A stretch of 64,000 nt of DNA, from assembly GCF_006439355.1 (NCBI RefSeq), contig NZ_VFTG01000001.1:186001-250000 (forward strand). Reading direction: 5' to 3'. The DNA comes from Mesorhizobium sp. B4-1-3. Its GTDB lineage: Bacteria; Pseudomonadota; Alphaproteobacteria; Rhizobiales; Rhizobiaceae. The position numbers and the translations under genes were made by a program. This document shows positions 17,589-26,956 of this stretch, in pieces (position 1 is the first letter of the stretch; the number at the start of each line of letters is the position of its first letter). The notes under the pieces were generated by a model. That model was given only the letters and a program-made list of their open reading frames with translations. It was not told the origin of the DNA and searched no databases.

Positions 17589-18734
17589 ATGTCCCTGCCC
17601 GCAGCCATTTTCCGCAACGACGCGACCGCGCGTCAGCTGGTGTTCGAGCGGCCGCACGAGATCATTCTCGCGCACACCGCGGAGGAGTTCGCGCCGGCGC
17701 TCGAGCGGGCCCAGGCTGCTTCCGACGCCGGCAAATGGCTGGCGGGCTATTTCTCCTACGAAGCCGGCTACCTGCTCGAGCCGAAGCTGGTGCCGCTGCT
17801 GCCCGAAGGCCGCCGCGCGCCGTTGGTCTGCCTTGGCGTCTTCGATGCGCCCGACGAGCAAGAGGTCCCGCAATCGCGGGCGTCTGCCAGCAACGGGCCT
17901 ATTTTCGATGCCAGGGCGACATGGTCCGCCGAGGACTATGCCGGCCGTTTCGCGCGCCTTCACAACCACATCCGCAAGGGCGATTGCTACCAGGGCAACC
18001 TCACCTTCGCGGTCCATGCGCAGTGGTCCGGCGATCCGCTCGCCGCCTTCGACGCGCTGACGGAACGCCAGCCGGTCAAATATGGCGCGCTGGTTTCGCT
18101 CGGCGATCCGGTCGTCCTGTCGCGCTCGCCCGAATTGTTCTTCGAGATCGATGCCGACCGCATGATCGAGACGCATCCGATGAAGGGCACCGCGCCACGC
18201 GGCGCGACCAAGGCCGAAGACGCGCGGCTGAAGGCCTTCCTGCGCAATGACGAGAAGAACCAGGCCGAGAACCGGATGATCGTCGACCTCTTGCGCAACG
18301 ACATCTCGCTGATCAGCGAAGTCGGCACGCTGGACGTGCCGGAACTGTTCCGCGTCGAGACCTACCCGACGGTGCACCAGATGGTGAGCCGCGTGCGGGC
18401 GAAGCTGTTGCCCGACATCGGCATCCGCCAGGTCTTCGCGGCGCTGTTTCCTTGCGGCTCGATCACCGGCGCGCCGAAAATCCGTGCCATGGAAATCCTG
18501 CATGAGCTGGAAGACGCGCCGCGAGACGTCTACTGCGGCGCCATCGGCTGGATAGCGCCAGGCGGCAGGATGCGTTTTTCGGTGGCGATCCGCACCATCT
18601 CCCTCTTTGCCGACGGCCAAGCCGTCTACAATGTCGGAGGCGGCGTCGTCTTCGATTCCACCGCCGAGGAGGAATATCGGGAGTGTCTGTTGAAAGCGCG
18701 CTTCGCGACGGGAACGGTGCCGGCTTCGAGCTGA
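17589..18734 (+). CDS. pabB: aminodeoxychorismate synthase component I
   Basis: 381 residues. The chorismate-binding signature is clear: HPMKGTAPRG, NRMIVDLLRNDISLISEVG, VETYPTVHQMVS, CGSITGAPKIRAME and YCGAIGW. It converts chorismate plus ammonia to 4-amino-4-deoxychorismate on the way to folate. The enzyme lacks the N-terminal tryptophan-binding half of TrpE, as expected of PabB. Its last 52 bases overlap pabC, which finishes the pathway step, so translation is probably coupled. The ATG at 17589 lies just past a dispersed repeat. Confidence 0.93.
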   Translation: MSLPAAIFRNDATARQLVFERPHEIILAHTAEEFAPALERAQAASDAGKWLAGYFSYEAGYLLEPKLVPLLPEGRRAPLVCLGVFDAPDEQEVPQSRASASNGPIFDARATWSAEDYAGRFARLHNHIRKGDCYQGNLTFAVHAQWSGDPLAAFDALTERQPVKYGALVSLGDPVVLSRSPELFFEIDADRMIETHPMKGTAPRGATKAEDARLKAFLRNDEKNQAENRMIVDLLRNDISLISEVGTLDVPELFRVETYPTVHQMVSRVRAKLLPDIGIRQVFAALFPCGSITGAPKIRAMEILHELEDAPRDVYCGAIGWIAPGGRMRFSVAIRTISLFADGQAVYNVGGGVVFDSTAEEEYRECLLKARFATGTVPASS

Positions 18735-19345
18735 TCGAGACCATGCGCTGGGAGCCTGGTTCCGGCTTCCTGCGCTCCGAGCGCCACCTGGCGAGGCTTT
18801 ATGCATCCGCCGCCGAGCTCGGCTTCACCTGCGATCCCGGACGGATCGGCGAGGTGCTTTCGAACACCGTCGGGGGATACGGATTTGCCTTGCGCGTGCG
18901 CCTTGCCTTGCAGCGCAATGGCGAAGCGACGGCCGCCGCTCAAGCCTATGAACCGCTGCCGGCGGACAAGGTCTGGCGGCTGCAACTGGCGCGCATCCGC
19001 CTCGATTCCGCCAACACGCTGCTGCGCCACAAGACAAGCCTGCGCCAGGTCTACACGCAGGCGCGCGCCGAATATCTCGCGACCCGCGCCGATGAAGTGC
19101 TTTTGGCCAACGAGCGCGGCGAGCTCTGCGAGGGCACGATCACCAATCTCTTCGCCGATTTCGGCGACGGCCCGCTCACCACGCCCCGCCTCGACTGCGG
19201 CCTTTTGCCTGGAATATTGCGCGGCGCGCTTCTGGACGAAGGCCGCGCGGTGGAAGCAATTTACAGCTTCGACGATCTGACAGCGGCGAAGGCGGTCTTC
19301 GTCGGCAACTCGCTGCGCGGGCTGATCCCTGCGACTCTCGGCTGA
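18683..19345 (+). CDS. pabC: class IV aminotransferase, 4-amino-4-deoxychorismate lyase
   Basis: 220 residues from a GTG preceded by GGAGGAATATCGGGA inside pabB. Fold-type IV features: FELIETMRW at the start, ERHLARLYASAAELGF, the PLP lysine at residue 117 in LRHKTSLRQ, ELCEGTITNLFA, and CGLLPGILRGALLDEG. The overlap with pabB supports PabC activity (removing pyruvate to give 4-aminobenzoate) over D-amino-acid or branched-chain aminotransferase, which the sequence alone would also allow. Confidence 0.88.
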   Translation: MSVESALRDGNGAGFELIETMRWEPGSGFLRSERHLARLYASAAELGFTCDPGRIGEVLSNTVGGYGFALRVRLALQRNGEATAAAQAYEPLPADKVWRLQLARIRLDSANTLLRHKTSLRQVYTQARAEYLATRADEVLLANERGELCEGTITNLFADFGDGPLTTPRLDCGLLPGILRGALLDEGRAVEAIYSFDDLTAAKAVFVGNSLRGLIPATLG

Positions 19346-19380
19346 CTGGAGCCGACGACGATTTTCTGTTTGAAGAACGC

Positions 19381-20310
19381 ATGACCATTCGCCAGCCGAC
19401 CCACACGCCCTATGACGGGTCCTCGAAACTCTTCAACATCGGGCTGAAGCCGCTCGACTTCGACCGCTGGATCGAGGTCGATGAGTTCCTTTTGCCGCAT
19501 CTGGCCGAAAAGCAGCGGCTCTATGCGGAAATCCCGGAAAAGGTCTTTGTCGAGGAAGACGGCACACGCGACGCTCAGCGCGAAGTGCTGGACCTGCTCG
19601 TCGCGCATCTCGAAGCCGCGCATCCCGGCACGCACCGCCGCAGCGGCGCCGAGCCGATCGGTTTCGAGGGGACGATCGGCAGGCTGCCTCCTGCCCTGCG
19701 CGGAGCGCCGCTGGCAAGGGCCTCGCTGCTCGTCCAGGAAGACCTGATCCTGATGCGTCGCGACGAGCGCGGCTGGCGGCTTGCCGCCGGCTCGCTCTGC
19801 TTCCCTTCGTCCTGGTCGTTGCGGGAAAAATTCGGCAAGCCGCTGCAGGAGATCCACGAGCCGGTGCCTGGGTTCGGACCCGGCACGCGGCCGGCCGAGC
19901 TCATCAACCGAATGTTCGACGGCCTGCAGGGCCAGGCGGTCGAGCGCTTCAACTGGTCGATCCAGGCGGGCGGTGCGCTCTATCATCCGCTTTCCAACGT
20001 CGAGCGAATCGACCGCGCCACCAACCGCCCGAGCCGCTTCCCCGACGGCGACGTCAAAGCCCATGCCTTCATCCGCGTCGAACGCCAGACGCTGCGCAAG
20101 CTCCCCGCTTCGCGCGACATCCTCTTCACCATCCGCATCCATCTCGATCCGCTCGAGCTGCTCATGCGCCATCCGGACCGGGCAGCGCTGGCCATCTCCT
20201 TCGCGGAGCAGCTCCTGGCCCTCGACCAGCAGCAACTCGATTACAAGGGCCTGACCGCCGACCGCGACCGGCTGGTCGAATTCCTCGGCGGCATGGCCCG
20301 CACGCCTTAA
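19381..20310 (+). CDS. DUF3445 haem-dependent oxidative N-demethylase-like protein
   Basis: 309 residues. The family block VQEDLILMRRDERGWRLAAGSLCFPSSWSLREKFGKPLQEIHEPVPG is present (about 121-167), then NWSIQ near 200 and a C-terminal HAFIRVERQTLRKLP. DUF3445 proteins include the alpha subunit of a dimethylamine-type oxidative demethylase with a PAS-like haem domain; here no partner subunits are adjacent, so the reaction is uncertain. It starts 35 bases after pabC on the same strand. Confidence 0.83.
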   Translation: MTIRQPTHTPYDGSSKLFNIGLKPLDFDRWIEVDEFLLPHLAEKQRLYAEIPEKVFVEEDGTRDAQREVLDLLVAHLEAAHPGTHRRSGAEPIGFEGTIGRLPPALRGAPLARASLLVQEDLILMRRDERGWRLAAGSLCFPSSWSLREKFGKPLQEIHEPVPGFGPGTRPAELINRMFDGLQGQAVERFNWSIQAGGALYHPLSNVERIDRATNRPSRFPDGDVKAHAFIRVERQTLRKLPASRDILFTIRIHLDPLELLMRHPDRAALAISFAEQLLALDQQQLDYKGLTADRDRLVEFLGGMARTP

Positions 20311-20440
20311 CCAAGACGCCAGGCTGACTTGGCCGGCGATTGGCGCTTTTCGCTGGTTTATGACAATGATCTGTGGTGTAGCGCTTGGCCGTCGGGCGAA
20401 AGGCGCCCGGTTGCGCGTGTTTGAAGGAGTATGCGAAAAA

Positions 20441-21886
20441 ATGGCGAATGAAAACTGGCCCGTTTACGGTGAAATCACCGGTCCTGTCGTGATGATCGGC
20501 TTCGGCTCGATCGGGCGGGGAACGCTGCCGCTGATCGAGCGCCATTTCAAGTTCGACAAGTCGCGCATGGTGGTCATCGACCCGCGCGACACCGATCGCA
20601 AGCTGCTCGACGAGCGCGGCATCACCTTCATGCAGGATGCCGTGACCGAGAAGAATTACAAGAAGCTGCTCACGCCGCTCCTGACCAATGGCGGCGGCCA
20701 GGGCTTTTGCGTCAACCTGTCGGTCGACACCGGCTCGGTGGACCTGATGAGACTGTGCCGCAAGCTCGGCGTGCTCTACATCGACACGGTCGTCGAGCCG
20801 TGGCTCGGCTTCTATTTCAACGCCGAGGCCGACAATGCCAGCCGCACCAACTACGCGCTGCGCGAGGCGCTGATCAAGGAAAAGCACGACAAGCCGGGCG
20901 GCACGACGGCGGTCTCCACCTGCGGCGCCAACCCCGGCATGGTCTCGTGGTTCGTCAAGAAGGCGCTGGTCAACCTCGCCACCGATCTCGGTCTCGAGTT
21001 TTCGGAGCCCGGCCAGGAAGATCGCGAGGCCTGGGCCAAGCTGATGAAGAAGGCCGGTGTCAAGGGTATCCACATCGCCGAGCGCGACACCCAGCGCACG
21101 AAGAAGCCGAAGCCGATGGACGTGTTCTGGAACACCTGGTCAGTGGAAGGCTTCATCTCGGAAGGGCTGCAGCCGGCCGAGCTCGGCTGGGGCACGCATG
21201 AAAACTGGATGCCGAAGAACGGCAAGAAACACAAGCACGGCTCCAAGGCGGCAATCTATCTCGAACAGCCCGGCGCCAACACGCGTGTGCGCAGCTGGTG
21301 CCCGACGCCGGGCGCGCAATACGGCCTTCTGGTGACGCACAACGAGTCGATCTCGATCGCCGACTTCTTCACCGTGCGCTCGAAGAAGGGCAAGGTCCAG
21401 TACCGTCCGACCTGCCACTACGCCTATCATCCCTGCAACGACGCCATGCTGTCGCTTGACGAGATGTTCGGCGCCGCCGGCAAGCCGCAGCCGGTCCACC
21501 ATGTGCTCGACGAGAACGAGCTGGTCGACGGCGTCGACGAGCTCGGCGTGCTGCTCTACGGCCACGACAAGAACGCCTACTGGTACGGCTCGCAGCTGTC
21601 GCTGGCCGAGGCGCGCAAGCTCGCCCCCTACCAGAACGCCACCGGCCTGCAGGTGACTTCGGCGGTGCTCGCCGGCATGGTCTGGGCGCTGGAGAACCCG
21701 ACCGCCGGCATCGTGGAAGCCGACGAGATGGACTACCGGCGCTGCCTCGAAGTGCAGTCGCCCTATCTCGGGCCGGTCAGGGGCTACTACACCGACTGGA
21801 CGCCGCTCGATAACCGGCCGGGCCTCTTTCCCGAGGACCTGGACAAGGACGATCCGTGGCAGTTCCGCAACATTCTGGTGCGATAG
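20441..21886 (+). CDS. hss: homospermidine synthase
   Basis: 481 residues, as expected for the bacterial enzyme that joins two putrescines (or putrescine and spermidine) to homospermidine, the main long polyamine of many rhizobia. The NAD-binding loop MIGFGSIGRGTL opens the protein; CGANPGMVSWFVKKAL and FWNTWSVEGFISEGLQPAELGWGTHE are family blocks. The ATG at 20441 has AAGGAG upstream; earlier in-frame starts at 20360 add unrelated residues. A long stem-loop separates it from omp10. Confidence 0.94.
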   Translation: MANENWPVYGEITGPVVMIGFGSIGRGTLPLIERHFKFDKSRMVVIDPRDTDRKLLDERGITFMQDAVTEKNYKKLLTPLLTNGGGQGFCVNLSVDTGSVDLMRLCRKLGVLYIDTVVEPWLGFYFNAEADNASRTNYALREALIKEKHDKPGGTTAVSTCGANPGMVSWFVKKALVNLATDLGLEFSEPGQEDREAWAKLMKKAGVKGIHIAERDTQRTKKPKPMDVFWNTWSVEGFISEGLQPAELGWGTHENWMPKNGKKHKHGSKAAIYLEQPGANTRVRSWCPTPGAQYGLLVTHNESISIADFFTVRSKKGKVQYRPTCHYAYHPCNDAMLSLDEMFGAAGKPQPVHHVLDENELVDGVDELGVLLYGHDKNAYWYGSQLSLAEARKLAPYQNATGLQVTSAVLAGMVWALENPTAGIVEADEMDYRRCLEVQSPYLGPVRGYYTDWTPLDNRPGLFPEDLDKDDPWQFRNILVR

Positions 21887-21907
21887 CAGTCTGTCTGACC
21901 GGCCTCA

Positions 21908-21949
21908 CCGCCTTGCAATCGCCCGGAAATCGGGCGATTGAGAAGGCGG
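21908..21949 (+). other. long stem-loop between hss and omp10
   Basis: CAATCGCCCG (21916-21925) pairs perfectly with CGGGCGATTG (21931-21940) around GAAAT, and the outer CCGCCTT/AAGGCGG extends it to 17 bp with small bulges. No T-run follows. It ends just ahead of the omp10 ribosome site, so it could stabilise one mRNA or hinder read-through. Confidence 0.6.
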
Positions 21950-21970
21950 ACTGAGGAGAGGATTTTCACA

Positions 21971-22345
21971 ATGACGATTGCGCGCAAACTGCTTTCGCTG
22001 GGCGCCGCGGCGAGCCTTCTGGCTGCGGCGGCCTGCACCACCACAGAACCTTCACAACCACTGCCCGCCGCCGCACCCAAGGGCGTCGAGGGGAACTGGA
22101 TCGACGCCAAGGGCACCGGCCTGTCGACCTTCGCGGCCGGCAAGTTCACTACCGTCGCCACCGACACCGGCCAGAAGCTGTCGGAAGGCAGCTACACCAT
22201 GACCGGAGCCACTTCGGTCGAGATCCACGGCACCTCGCTGATCCGCCAGACGCCGGTTAGCTTCAACTGCCTGATGGTCTCCACCAGCCAGCTCAACTGC
22301 ACCAGCGCCGCCGGTCAGAACTTCGTGCTGACGCGCCGGGCCTAA
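21971..22345 (+). CDS. omp10: Omp10-like outer-membrane lipoprotein
   Basis: 124 residues. MTIARKLLSLGAAASLLAAAAC has a lipobox with the lipidated Cys at 22. The rest follows the Brucella Omp10 pattern: GVEGNWIDAKGTGLSTFAAGKF, then TDTGQKLSEGSY, SLIRQTPVSFNC and STSQLNCTSAAGQNFVLTRR. It should be an outer-membrane lipoprotein with a small beta-barrel-like fold and one possible disulphide between the two later cysteines. It has its own AGGAGAGG site and terminator. Confidence 0.85.
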   Translation: MTIARKLLSLGAAASLLAAAACTTTEPSQPLPAAAPKGVEGNWIDAKGTGLSTFAAGKFTTVATDTGQKLSEGSYTMTGATSVEIHGTSLIRQTPVSFNCLMVSTSQLNCTSAAGQNFVLTRRA

Positions 22346-22368
22346 GGCTGGCGAATGTCTCGTTGACG

Positions 22369-22398
22369 GGACGGCGGCGCGAGCCGCCGTCCTTTTTT
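22369..22398 (+). terminator. rho-independent terminator of omp10
   Basis: GACGGCGGC (22370-22378) pairs with GCCGCCGTC (22383-22391) around a GCGA loop, then C and six T residues (22393-22398). It lies 24 bases past the omp10 stop. Confidence 0.92.
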
Positions 22399-22531
22399 GC
22401 CGGCAAACATCTCCCTGATTTGTGCTTGCATCGACCGGAATCCGATGTGAACATGACCCGGGGCTGACTGTTATTTTCCGGTCAAGCGGGGGCATTAAGC
22501 ACGTCCCAGTCAGCTCATCCGGGAGACGAAC

Positions 22532-24652
22532 ATGAAGAAGATTGCCGCGATCCTGGCCCTGTCGGCCTCGGCACTCGGCCTATCGGCAGGCATGTCTTTT
22601 GCCGACTACACGCTGAACATCCTGCATTTCAACGATTGGCACAGCCGCATCGAAGGTAACAACAAATACGAGTCGACCTGTTCGGCCGACGAGGAGACCA
22701 AAGGCGAATGCATCGGCGGCGCCGGACGGTTGATCACGGCGATCGCTCAGGAGCGCAAGAAGCTCGAAGGCCAGAATGTGCTGCTGCTCAATGCCGGCGA
22801 CAGCTTCCAGGGGTCGCTCTTCTACACCACCTACAAGGGCGCGGCGGAAGAGGAATTCCTCAATCAGATCAAGCCCGACGCAGTGACGCTCGGCAACCAC
22901 GAATTCGACGACGGCGAGACCGCCCTGGTGCCTTACCTCGACAAGGCGAAATTCCCGATCGTCAGCGCCAATGTCGTGCCCAACGACAAATCCGGCGCCA
23001 AGGACAAGATCAAGCCTTCGATCGTCGTCGAGGTCGGCGGCCAGAAGATCGGCATCGTCGGCGCCGTCACCAACGACACGCCGGAACTCGCCTCGCCCGG
23101 TCCGAACATCGCCATCACGGACGACGTCAAGGCGATCACCGCCGAGGTCGAAAAGCTGAAGGGAGAAGGCATCAACAAGATCATCGCAGTCACCCATATC
23201 GGCTACAGGCGCGAGCGCGACGTCATCGCCAAGATCCCGGGCATCGACGTGGTGGTCGGCGGCCACAGCCACACGCTCCTTTCGAACACCGACCCGAAGG
23301 CCGAGGGACCCTACCCGACGATGGTCGACAACCCGGACGGCTACAAGGTGCCGGTCGTGCAGGCGGCGTCCTATTCGAAATATCTCGGCGAGTTCAAGGT
23401 CGTGTTCGACGACAACGGCGTCGTCAAGGAAGCCAGCGGCGCCCCGATCTATCTCGATAAGTCGATCACGCCCGATCCCGCCGTACTTGCCCGCATCAAG
23501 GAGCTTGGTGCGCCGATCGAGGCGCTGAAGAACAAGGAGGTGGCCGAGACCACAAAGGCGATCGACGGCAGCCGCGAGAATTGCCGCGCGCGCGAATGCG
23601 AGATGGGCAATCTCGTCTCCGACGCCATCCTCGACCGCACCAAGGGCCAGGGCGTCGAGATCGTCATCTCGAACGGCGGCGGCCTGCGTGCCTCTATCGA
23701 CCAGGGCACGGTGACCATGGGCGAGGTGCTGACCGTGCTGCCGTTCCAGAACACGCTGGCGACCTTCAAGATTTCGGGCAAGGACCTGGTTGCGGGCCTC
23801 GAAAGCGGTCTCAGCCAGGTCGAGGACGGCGCTGGCCGCTTCCCGCAGGTCGCCGGGCTGAAATATTCCTTCGACAAGTCGGTCGCACCCAACGCCGGCC
23901 GCGTCAAATCGGTCGAAGTGATGGAGAACGGCGCCTGGACGCCGATCAATCCGGACAAGCAGTATCTGGTGGCCACCAACAACTATGTCCGCCAGGGCGG
24001 CGACGGCTACAAGGTCTTCGCCGACAAAGCGACGGATGCTTATGACTACGGCCCGGGCCTCGAACAGGTGGTGGCCGACTATCTCGGCGCGCATCGGCCC
24101 TATACGCCGAAGCTCGACGGCCGCATCACCGAGATCGCGGCAACGACGGCGGCGGCCGAGCCGGCCAAACCTGCCGAACCGGCAAAGCCTGCCGAAACCG
24201 CTCCCGCCGCCATCCAGGCGCCTGAAGGCGAGGCCGCAAAACCGGCCGAGGCTGCGCCGGCAAGCAGCGAACCGGCGATGCCGGCTCTGCCTTCCGGTTC
24301 CAGCGACATTGCCGGCACGCCGCCGGCCGTTCCGGCTGAAACCGCCCCGGCCGCGCCCGCCGAGGGCGCGGAGCCGGCTGAGACGGCGCCCGCGGCTCCG
24401 GCCGCGCAACCGGCAAAGCCGGCCGAGGCTGCCCCGGCAACCTCTGCTCCCGCCGAACCGGCCAAGGTCGCCGAAGCGAAGCCGGCAGAAACCAGCCACA
24501 CCGTCGCCGCCGGCGATACCTATTGGGACCTCGCCAAGAAAGCCTATGGCGACGCCACCAAGTGGAAGCTTATCTCCGAGGCCAACAGGAACTTTAAGCC
24601 GCGCCGCCTGCCGCTCGGCGCGACGCTGACCATTCCCCCCGCCGCGAAGTAA
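22532..24652 (+). CDS. exported 5'-nucleotidase (UshA-like) with Ala/Pro linker and C-terminal LysM domain
   Basis: 706 residues. Signal peptide to about residue 24 (MKKIAAILALSASALG...MSFA). Metallophosphatase domain about 27-330: LHFNDWHSR, NAGDSFQGS, TLGNHEFDDG, VTHIGY, GGHSHTLL carry the two-metal ligands. 5'-nucleotidase C-terminal domain about 360-535: CEMGNLVSDAIL, SNGGGLRASI, NNYVRQGGDGY. Then an Ala/Pro/Glu linker (about 541-655) and a LysM domain (about 656-703, HTVAAGDTYWDLAKKAYGD). It should hydrolyse nucleotides in the periplasm while LysM holds it on peptidoglycan. GGGAGA precedes the ATG. Confidence 0.9.
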   Translation: MKKIAAILALSASALGLSAGMSFADYTLNILHFNDWHSRIEGNNKYESTCSADEETKGECIGGAGRLITAIAQERKKLEGQNVLLLNAGDSFQGSLFYTTYKGAAEEEFLNQIKPDAVTLGNHEFDDGETALVPYLDKAKFPIVSANVVPNDKSGAKDKIKPSIVVEVGGQKIGIVGAVTNDTPELASPGPNIAITDDVKAITAEVEKLKGEGINKIIAVTHIGYRRERDVIAKIPGIDVVVGGHSHTLLSNTDPKAEGPYPTMVDNPDGYKVPVVQAASYSKYLGEFKVVFDDNGVVKEASGAPIYLDKSITPDPAVLARIKELGAPIEALKNKEVAETTKAIDGSRENCRARECEMGNLVSDAILDRTKGQGVEIVISNGGGLRASIDQGTVTMGEVLTVLPFQNTLATFKISGKDLVAGLESGLSQVEDGAGRFPQVAGLKYSFDKSVAPNAGRVKSVEVMENGAWTPINPDKQYLVATNNYVRQGGDGYKVFADKATDAYDYGPGLEQVVADYLGAHRPYTPKLDGRITEIAATTAAAEPAKPAEPAKPAETAPAAIQAPEGEAAKPAEAAPASSEPAMPALPSGSSDIAGTPPAVPAETAPAAPAEGAEPAETAPAAPAAQPAKPAEAAPATSAPAEPAKVAEAKPAETSHTVAAGDTYWDLAKKAYGDATKWKLISEANRNFKPRRLPLGATLTIPPAAK

Positions 24653-24675
24653 CATCTGGCCGGAACTGATCTCGG

Positions 24676-24706
24676 CCGCCTGGACAACCGGGCGGGTGTT
24701 CCTTTT
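24676..24706 (+). terminator. probable rho-independent terminator
   Basis: CCGCCTGG (24676-24683) pairs with CCGGGCGG (24688-24695), one G-T pair, around ACAA, followed by GTGTTCCTTTT. It lies 24 bases after the nucleotidase stop. Confidence 0.55.
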
Positions 24707-24794
24707 CCAGGCACAAACACGATAAGGTGCGGCCAGACGCGGCATTGAAAACCGGCAGGGCATCGCTAGTTTCGCGGCGCTACGGAGACCGTTG

Positions 24795-25859
24795 ATGACG
24801 CTTGCCAGCCCCACCGATGTCAAAGCCGCCAGGGCCGTCGGTCCGCTGTCCGCCGACGCCGCGGCGGTCAGGCCGGGCAAGATGGGCATCATGCTGGTCA
24901 ATCTCGGCACGCCCGACGGCACCGACTTCAAGCCGATGTGGCGCTACCTGCGTGAGTTCCTCTCCGACCCGCGCGTCATCGAGCTCAACAAGGCGATCTG
25001 GTACCCGATCCTCTACGGGCTGGTGCTGACCACCCGGCCGAAGAAGTCCGGCGCCAACTATGCCAGGATCTGGAACCGCGAGATGAACGAGTCGCCGCTG
25101 CGCACGTTCACCCGCGCTCAAGGCGAGAAGCTGGCCGCCGCGCTCGCCGACCTGCCCGACGTGGTGGTCGATTGGGCGATGCGCTACGGCAATCCGTCGA
25201 CGGCAAGCGTCGCCCAAAGACTGGTCGAGCAGGGCTGCGAGCGCATCCTCACTTTCCCGCTCTATCCACAATATTCGGCGACGACGACGGCGACCGCAAA
25301 CGACCAGCTGTTCCGTGCGCTGATGAAGATCAGGCATGCGCCGGCGATCCGCAGCGTGCCGCCCTACTACGACGAGCCGGTCTATATCGAGGCGCTCGCC
25401 CGTTCGATCGAGAAGCACCTGGCGACCCTCGATTTCGTGCCGGAGGTGGTGATTACCTCCTATCACGGCATCCCCAAGCCCTATTCCGACAAGGGCGACC
25501 CCTACCGGGCGCATTGCCTGGAGACGACGCGGCTGCTGCGGGCGAGGCTCGGCTGGGACGAAAACAAGCTCATCACCACCTTCCAGTCGCGTTTCGGTGC
25601 GCAGGAATGGCTGCAGCCCTATACCGACGTCACGGTCGAGAAACTGGCCAAGGACGGCGTGAAATCCATCGCCGTCGTCAATCCGGGCTTCTCCGTTGAT
25701 TGCATCGAGACGCTGGACGAGATCGGCCGCGAAGCGGCCGAAACCTTCCATCACGCCGGCGGCAAGAACTTCGCCCATATCCCCTGCCTCAATGACAGTG
25801 CCGAGGGCATGGCTGTCATCGAAGCACTGGTACGGCGCGAGCTCTCCGGCTGGGTGTGA
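24795..25859 (+). CDS. hemH: ferrochelatase
   Basis: 354 residues. It inserts Fe2+ into protoporphyrin IX at the inner-membrane face, the last step of haem synthesis. Family marks: MLVNLGTPDG near the start, ERILTFPLYPQYSATTTA, the catalytic His in SYHGIPKPY, and VNPGFSVDCIETLDEIG with the active-site Glu. ATG at 24795 (a TTG precedes it by one codon) after GGAG. It stands alone between terminator-like sequence and the SPFH gene. Confidence 0.95.
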   Translation: MTLASPTDVKAARAVGPLSADAAAVRPGKMGIMLVNLGTPDGTDFKPMWRYLREFLSDPRVIELNKAIWYPILYGLVLTTRPKKSGANYARIWNREMNESPLRTFTRAQGEKLAAALADLPDVVVDWAMRYGNPSTASVAQRLVEQGCERILTFPLYPQYSATTTATANDQLFRALMKIRHAPAIRSVPPYYDEPVYIEALARSIEKHLATLDFVPEVVITSYHGIPKPYSDKGDPYRAHCLETTRLLRARLGWDENKLITTFQSRFGAQEWLQPYTDVTVEKLAKDGVKSIAVVNPGFSVDCIETLDEIGREAAETFHHAGGKNFAHIPCLNDSAEGMAVIEALVRRELSGWV

Positions 25860-25984
25860 CCGGCTTCACCGACAGCTTGAAACCGGTGCGCAAAAGCCTT
25901 CGCTAACGATCACCTGATTGTAACATTGCGGAAACACACTTAAGTGATTCCGTGAGGTCGCCGCCTTTGAGGGAGAGAAGCGAA

Positions 25985-26935
25985 ATGAGCTTTAGCGGTT
26001 TCGATATTGCGATAATGGTTCTTGTTGGACTTGTCGTTTTGGTGCTTTTCAAGGGCATTCGGACAATACCCCAAGGCTACAACTACACGGTTGAGCGTTT
26101 TGGCCGTTATACCAAGACACTAAGCCCCGGTCTCAATCTCATCGTTCCGTTCATCGACCGCATCGGTGCCAAGATGAACATGATGGAGCAGGTGCTCGAT
26201 GTTCCCAGCCAGGAAATCATCACCCGCGACAATGCCATCGTCGGCGTCGATGGGATCGCCTTCTTCCAGATACTCAACGCGGCGCAGGCTGCCTACCAGG
26301 TCTCCGGCCTGCAGAACGCCATCCTCAACCTCACCATGACCAACATTCGCACGGTCATGGGTTCGATGGATCTCGATGAGTTGCTGTCGAACCGCGACGC
26401 CATCAACGAGCGCCTGCTGCGCGTTGTTGATGAAGCCGCGCATCCATGGGGCATCAAGATCACCCGCGTCGAGATCAAGGACATCAATCCGCCGGCCAAT
26501 CTCATCGAATCGATGGGACGGCAGATGACGGCCGAGCGCAACAAGCGCGCGCAGATCCTGGCCGCCGAAGGTCTCAAGCAGTCGCAGATCCTCGAGGCCG
26601 AAGGCCGCAAGGAAGCCGCCTTCCGCGATGCCGAGGCACGCGAGCGCTCAGCCGAAGCCGAAGCCCGCGCCACGCAAGTCGTGTCGGAGGCGATTTCCAA
26701 GGGTGACGTCCAGGCCCTCAACTATTTCGTCGCCCAAAAATATACCGAGGCTCTGACCAGGATCGGCTCTGCCACGAACAGCAAGGTCGTGCTGATGCCG
26801 CTGGAGGCCTCCTCGCTGATCGGCACTCTCGGCGGCATCGGCGAGATCGCCAAGGAGGTCTTCAGGAACGAAGGCACCGCCGGCGCGCAAAGGCAGGCCG
26901 CCCGACCGCCGGTGGTTCGCCCGAGCGAGAATTGA
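25985..26935 (+). CDS. SPFH/band 7 protein (QmcA/stomatin type)
   Basis: 316 residues: one N-terminal membrane helix (about 6-24, [18 protein letters not shown]), a band-7 domain (about 25-180, [22 protein letters not shown] ... [31 protein letters not shown]), then a charged helix rich in EAEARE (about 185-250) for oligomerisation and a short proline-rich end. These proteins form large membrane rings and protect or guide membrane proteases. The next gene, 21 bases on, is its usual NfeD partner, which supports the assignment. GGGAGAGAAG lies before the ATG. Confidence 0.93.
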   Translation: MSFSGFDIAIMVLVGLVVLVLFKGIRTIPQGYNYTVERFGRYTKTLSPGLNLIVPFIDRIGAKMNMMEQVLDVPSQEIITRDNAIVGVDGIAFFQILNAAQAAYQVSGLQNAILNLTMTNIRTVMGSMDLDELLSNRDAINERLLRVVDEAAHPWGIKITRVEIKDINPPANLIESMGRQMTAERNKRAQILAAEGLKQSQILEAEGRKEAAFRDAEARERSAEAEARATQVVSEAISKGDVQALNYFVAQKYTEALTRIGSATNSKVVLMPLEASSLIGTLGGIGEIAKEVFRNEGTAGAQRQAARPPVVRPSEN

Positions 26936-26956
26936 TGTCTTAAGGAACGCACTCAT

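Noticed and set aside
24140..24500. Repeated GCCG/AAAC/CGCC units that could look like short tandem repeats.
   Set aside because: They are codon-level repeats of the Ala/Pro/Glu/Lys linker of the nucleotidase, not a DNA repeat array.
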